NCBI GenBank assembly: GCA_947625805.1
Contig: CANQPT010000012.1
Coordinates: forward strand, 1 to 46,699
Source: an uncultured Clostridia bacterium
Lineage (GTDB): Bacteria; Bacillota; Clostridia; Oscillospirales; CAG-272
Length of the DNA stretch: 46,699 nt
Direction of reading: 5' to 3'
Made by a program: the position numbers and the translations under genes. How positions within the stretch are numbered: position 1 is the first letter of the stretch; each line of letters starts with the position of its first letter. Below, in pieces: positions 44,198 through 46,699 of the stretch. A model generated the notes under the pieces. The model was given only the letters and a program-made list of their open reading frames with translations, was not told the origin of the DNA and made no database searches.

Positions 44198-46041
44198 GCT
44201 TCTACCTCCAATGCCAGCAGAATGCTCTTACGGGGAGCGAGGGTGAGCGCCGTTGTGCAGGCCGGGACGTCAATGGCGGTAATACTGCCGTCCTCCGCGT
44301 CCCAGCGCTCGACGACCGGGCGCGGGGTGGCGATGACTGTGTCGACCGTGTCCTCGCCCTCGTTGGTAAAGAGTATGAGTTCGCGTCCGTATTTTTTGAT
44401 CCGGGTCATGCGCAGGCCGGGACTGTAATCCCGCACGGAAATGGTCGTGTTGCTCGCGTTACGCACGGCGGCAAGATAGTCCGCCTCCTGCCCGCACGAA
44501 TAGCGGATAACCGTTCCGCCCGCGGCGGCAAAGTCGGCAAGGAAAGACTCGGTATTTTCATCCCATTCCCGGTCTGTGACGATTACGCGATATGCGTAGT
44601 CGCGGACGTGCGCCGCACCGCCCGACAGGGTCGCGGCGGGGATCAGTTCGCGCTCCAGATAGTTGAACTCAATCTGATTTTGGTACAGGGGCTTTGCCGC
44701 CTGCCAGGACAGGGTCTCCTCTCCGCACAGGATGGCCACGTCTGTGACGTTGACGCTGTCGCAGTTGATCGCGCACAGACGCTTGATGTAATCTGTGATT
44801 TCCCTGTAATCCTCCCAGTACTCTCTGTGCGGGCCGACGTCCGGCGGACGCTCCGCGCCTCGGTTTTCCCGCACAGAGTAATAGAAAGCGTGGGGAATAT
44901 ACAGGTTACACCCGCGCACAGCCAGCCAGTCGATATACCATTTCATGTGCTCGCGCGGGAAAGCGTAGGGATCTTCCTTGAGGGCGCACACCCCGAAGCA
45001 CTCGTTGCCGTTGCGGCGTTTGCCTCTGTGCCGCGCGCTGTCCGAAGCGCATTTGCCCATGGTGCTGTGATCGCCGACAATCGCGCTTTCATCGCCCGGG
45101 TAGAGATAGCGCCAGACGATATCCTGACAGGGCATTTGGAAATAGGAAAGATAGCCGATATCGGTAGATTTTTCCGGGTGACCGGTCAGCGCGATGCCGT
45201 GTGCGGTGCACCAGCCGGACAGCTTGCCGTAAAAGACCCTGCCGAGGCGGTTGTGCACGGTTTGCCAATAGCGCTCGCACGCTTTTTTGCAGGCGGGGGT
45301 GTCGCTATAACAAAAGAGATGGTAGAGTTGCTGTGCACTGCCGCCCGCCGCGAGATATTCTTCAAGAAAATCCCCCGTCCACGGGATAACTCCTCCGATC
45401 GAACAGCGCCCGAGCATACTCGGCTCGTCGGTAAAGATGGCGATGACCGTGCTTCCGAAGTATTCTTTCAGCGCCTGATAATAGCGCTCATGGGTCAGGC
45501 GGATGAAAGTGTCTACCGCGTCGGGGTTCAAAAGGTCTGCCGCGCGGGGCGCGTTGGGCTGGCCGTCGTCCTCGCCAAAGTGCACGCCGCGTATGGTGCC
45601 CCGCGTGTCGGTTTCGACAAACCGGTACACGGCGCCTTCCCGTTCAATCTGCGCGACCTCGCGCTCGCCGGGTGCGAGGGTGGAGTCGGTGCGCATACAC
45701 AGTCCGCGTGCCGCATAGGCGGGATTTTGCCGCACGACCTCGCCGTGTGCAGAGCCGGAGGGATATGCCGCCTCGTCGTAGAGAATGACCCGCATATCCA
45801 GCTCTTTTGCCAATGCTACCGCGAATTTCACGCACTCCATCCAGCGCTCTCCCATATAAGGAAGATCTTCGGGCAGTCCCATCCGGGCGTGAATGACAAA
45901 CCCGTCCACGCCTTTTTCCCTGAAGTCGCGGATCTGGCGTTCGATCTCTTGCTCGGTGAGTCGGTCGTTCCAGAGCCAGAAAGGCATAGGCGCAAATTCC
46001 GCCGACGGGTGTGTAAACTCGTAAATCAGATCTTGTTTCAT
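44194..46041 (-). CDS. GH106-like glycoside hydrolase
   Basis: 615-residue TIM-barrel protein resembling the catalytic half of GH106 (alpha-L-rhamnosidase-type) and related glycosidases. The hallmark N-terminus is [29 protein letters not shown]-type, followed by [25 protein letters not shown] with candidate catalytic acids, and [13 protein letters not shown]-terminal beta domain ([30 protein letters not shown]) closes the protein. It lacks a signal peptide and is shorter than most GH106 members (about 1000 residues). Start at 46041 follows AGGAGA; TTG at 46065 is rejected. The substrate is unconfirmed. Confidence 0.75.
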   Translation of the reverse strand: MKQDLIYEFTHPSAEFAPMPFWLWNDRLTEQEIERQIRDFREKGVDGFVIHARMGLPEDLPYMGERWMECVKFAVALAKELDMRVILYDEAAYPSGSAHGEVVRQNPAYAARGLCMRTDSTLAPGEREVAQIEREGAVYRFVETDTRGTIRGVHFGEDDGQPNAPRAADLLNPDAVDTFIRLTHERYYQALKEYFGSTVIAIFTDEPSMLGRCSIGGVIPWTGDFLEEYLAAGGSAQQLYHLFCYSDTPACKKACERYWQTVHNRLGRVFYGKLSGWCTAHGIALTGHPEKSTDIGYLSYFQMPCQDIVWRYLYPGDESAIVGDHSTMGKCASDSARHRGKRRNGNECFGVCALKEDPYAFPREHMKWYIDWLAVRGCNLYIPHAFYYSVRENRGAERPPDVGPHREYWEDYREITDYIKRLCAINCDSVNVTDVAILCGEETLSWQAAKPLYQNQIEFNYLERELIPAATLSGGAAHVRDYAYRVIVTDREWDENTESFLADFAAAGGTVIRYSCGQEADYLAAVRNASNTTISVRDYSPGLRMTRIKKYGRELILFTNEGEDTVDTVIATPRPVVERWDAEDGSITAIDVPACTTALTLAPRKSILLALEVEA

Positions 46042-46051
46042 GGTTTTTCTC

Positions 46052-46699
46052 CTATTTACGGACAAAGTTCAGCGTGCAGCCGCGCAGTGTGAGGGTTACC
46101 CCCTCGTTCAGGGTCACGTTTTCCACTGTCCCTACGTAGTTTTTCGCGGCGTCTTCCACGCCCATCATTTCAGAAAAGCCGGTGCCGTTTTTCGCGTCGG
46201 AGGTAAATGCCTCCCCATAGCCGCTCACGGCGGTGATATCGTATACGCCGGATAGAATATCTCTTCCCACCAGATAGGTTCCCTCGGTAAGGGTGTACAG
46301 GGCTTGATGATCCGAGGATGAGGGTACGCCGGTGTAGACCGGCTCGGTGTAATAGGAAAACTTCATGGACAAATTGCCGGTCACGGTAAGCGTCTCTCCC
46401 GCCTTTAACACGATCCCGTAGGCGCTGGTGGTATACGGTTGGCCGAAAGCCGCATAGGACAGTGCGCCGCCCGAGGTGGCGATGCTTCCGGAGCCGGACA
46501 GGACTGTGATGTCCACAGATCCTGCGGGAAGATCTATGCCGATCTGCCTGGTTCCCGCGCCCACGTGGTGACTTTCAAAATAGTCTGTGGCGGTAGGGGT
46601 CGACTGTGCCGGATCGGATGGCGTACCGGAGGGCTGGTTGGTCCCGGTATTCCCGACGGGATTGGTGGGAGTGGTGGTGGCCGTGCCTGCGCTTGTGTC
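46052..46699 (-). CDS. surface protein with tandem beta modules, 5' part outside the window
   Basis: The frame is open to the window edge, so the N-terminus is missing. The visible 215 residues start with a Thr/Pro/Ser-rich linker (about 45 residues), then two modules of about 75 residues: RQIGIDLPAGSVDITVLSGSG ... AGETLTVTGNLSMKF and YLVGRDILSGVYDITAVSGYG ... LNEGVTLTLRGCTLNF. This VG.DI..G.YDI...SG.G pattern occurs in many secreted Firmicute proteins. A signal peptide or membrane helix would be expected upstream. It ends 10 bp before the glycosidase gene, in one operon with it. Function unknown. Confidence 0.75.
   Translation of the reverse strand, partial: DTSAGTATTTPTNPVGNTGTNQPSGTPSDPAQSTPTATDYFESHHVGAGTRQIGIDLPAGSVDITVLSGSGSIATSGGALSYAAFGQPYTTSAYGIVLKAGETLTVTGNLSMKFSYYTEPVYTGVPSSSDHQALYTLTEGTYLVGRDILSGVYDITAVSGYGEAFTSDAKNGTGFSEMMGVEDAAKNYVGTVENVTLNEGVTLTLRGCTLNFVRK

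Noticed and set aside
44080-46092. 670-codon open frame on the plus strand
   Set aside because: Antisense of the GH106-like gene, which has a proper start, ribosome site and overlaps; long antisense frames are expected at this GC content.

Overview
The window is a chromosomal segment of a fairly GC-rich, low-redox Firmicute, most likely a gut Clostridia (Oscillospirales- or Christensenellales-like). The evidence is AGGAGG-type ribosome sites, frequent TTG and GTG starts, sigma-A style promoters (TTGACA-17-TATAAT), an HPr kinase, an RNase Y, an FtsK/SpoIIIE translocase, a ThyX thymidylate synthase and an F-ATPase with a sodium-type c subunit. No rRNA, tRNA, CRISPR array or prophage was seen.

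Layout. 1-365: regulatory gap with a candidate minus-strand small RNA and the gpmI promoter. 366-3908 (+): gpmI and a GH36 alpha-galactosidase. 4068-8349 (-): a frameshifted membrane protein made of YKDS-type repeats, RNase Y and a secreted GDPD. 8417-10892 (-): a translationally coupled trio of TagA/WecG glycosyltransferase, a short divergent glutamine synthetase and an ANTAR regulator. 10977-12892: rnhA (+) facing hprK and a GNAT gene (-). 13029-16529 (+): a ROK glucokinase, a second ROK-like protein with an extra N-terminal domain, and a Gfo/Idh dehydrogenase. 16798-24458 (+): a seven-gene envelope/replication run of uppP, ftsK, tmk, DJ-1, 5-formyl-THF cyclo-ligase, CPBP protein and mltG. 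24908-28323 (+): a large secreted InlB-repeat protein followed by a 48-residue acidic peptide. 28940-35631 (+): the complete F-ATPase operon atpIBEFHAGDC. 35695-36528 (-): a sugar isomerase-like gene. 36672-40996 (+): a Gld-type ABC exporter cluster. 41180-46699 (-): thyX, an aconitase-family hydratase, a GH106-like glycosidase and the C-terminal part of a surface protein that runs off the window edge.

The most unusual part is 24.5-28.8 kb. A 254-bp palindromic element (28486-28739) with 25-bp perfect terminal inverted repeats, flanked by TA dinucleotides, sits inside a longer repeat. An uninterrupted copy of that repeat lies in opposite orientation at 24545-24665 and acts as a natural empty site. 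The host repeat itself looks like a small coding gene: differences between the copies are often synonymous and the 24-kb copy has a well-placed ribosome site. A 27-bp piece of the palindromic element recurs exactly at 11481-11507, inside another hairpin-repeat family found in three intergenic regions.

Functionally the window is mostly core metabolism: glycolysis, carbon control by HprK, nucleotide synthesis by ThyX and Tmk, cell-wall lipid recycling by UppP, glycan processing by MltG, chromosome segregation and ATP synthesis. Carbohydrate-use genes (GH36, GH106-like, ROK kinases, Gfo/Idh and an isomerase) are interleaved with it.
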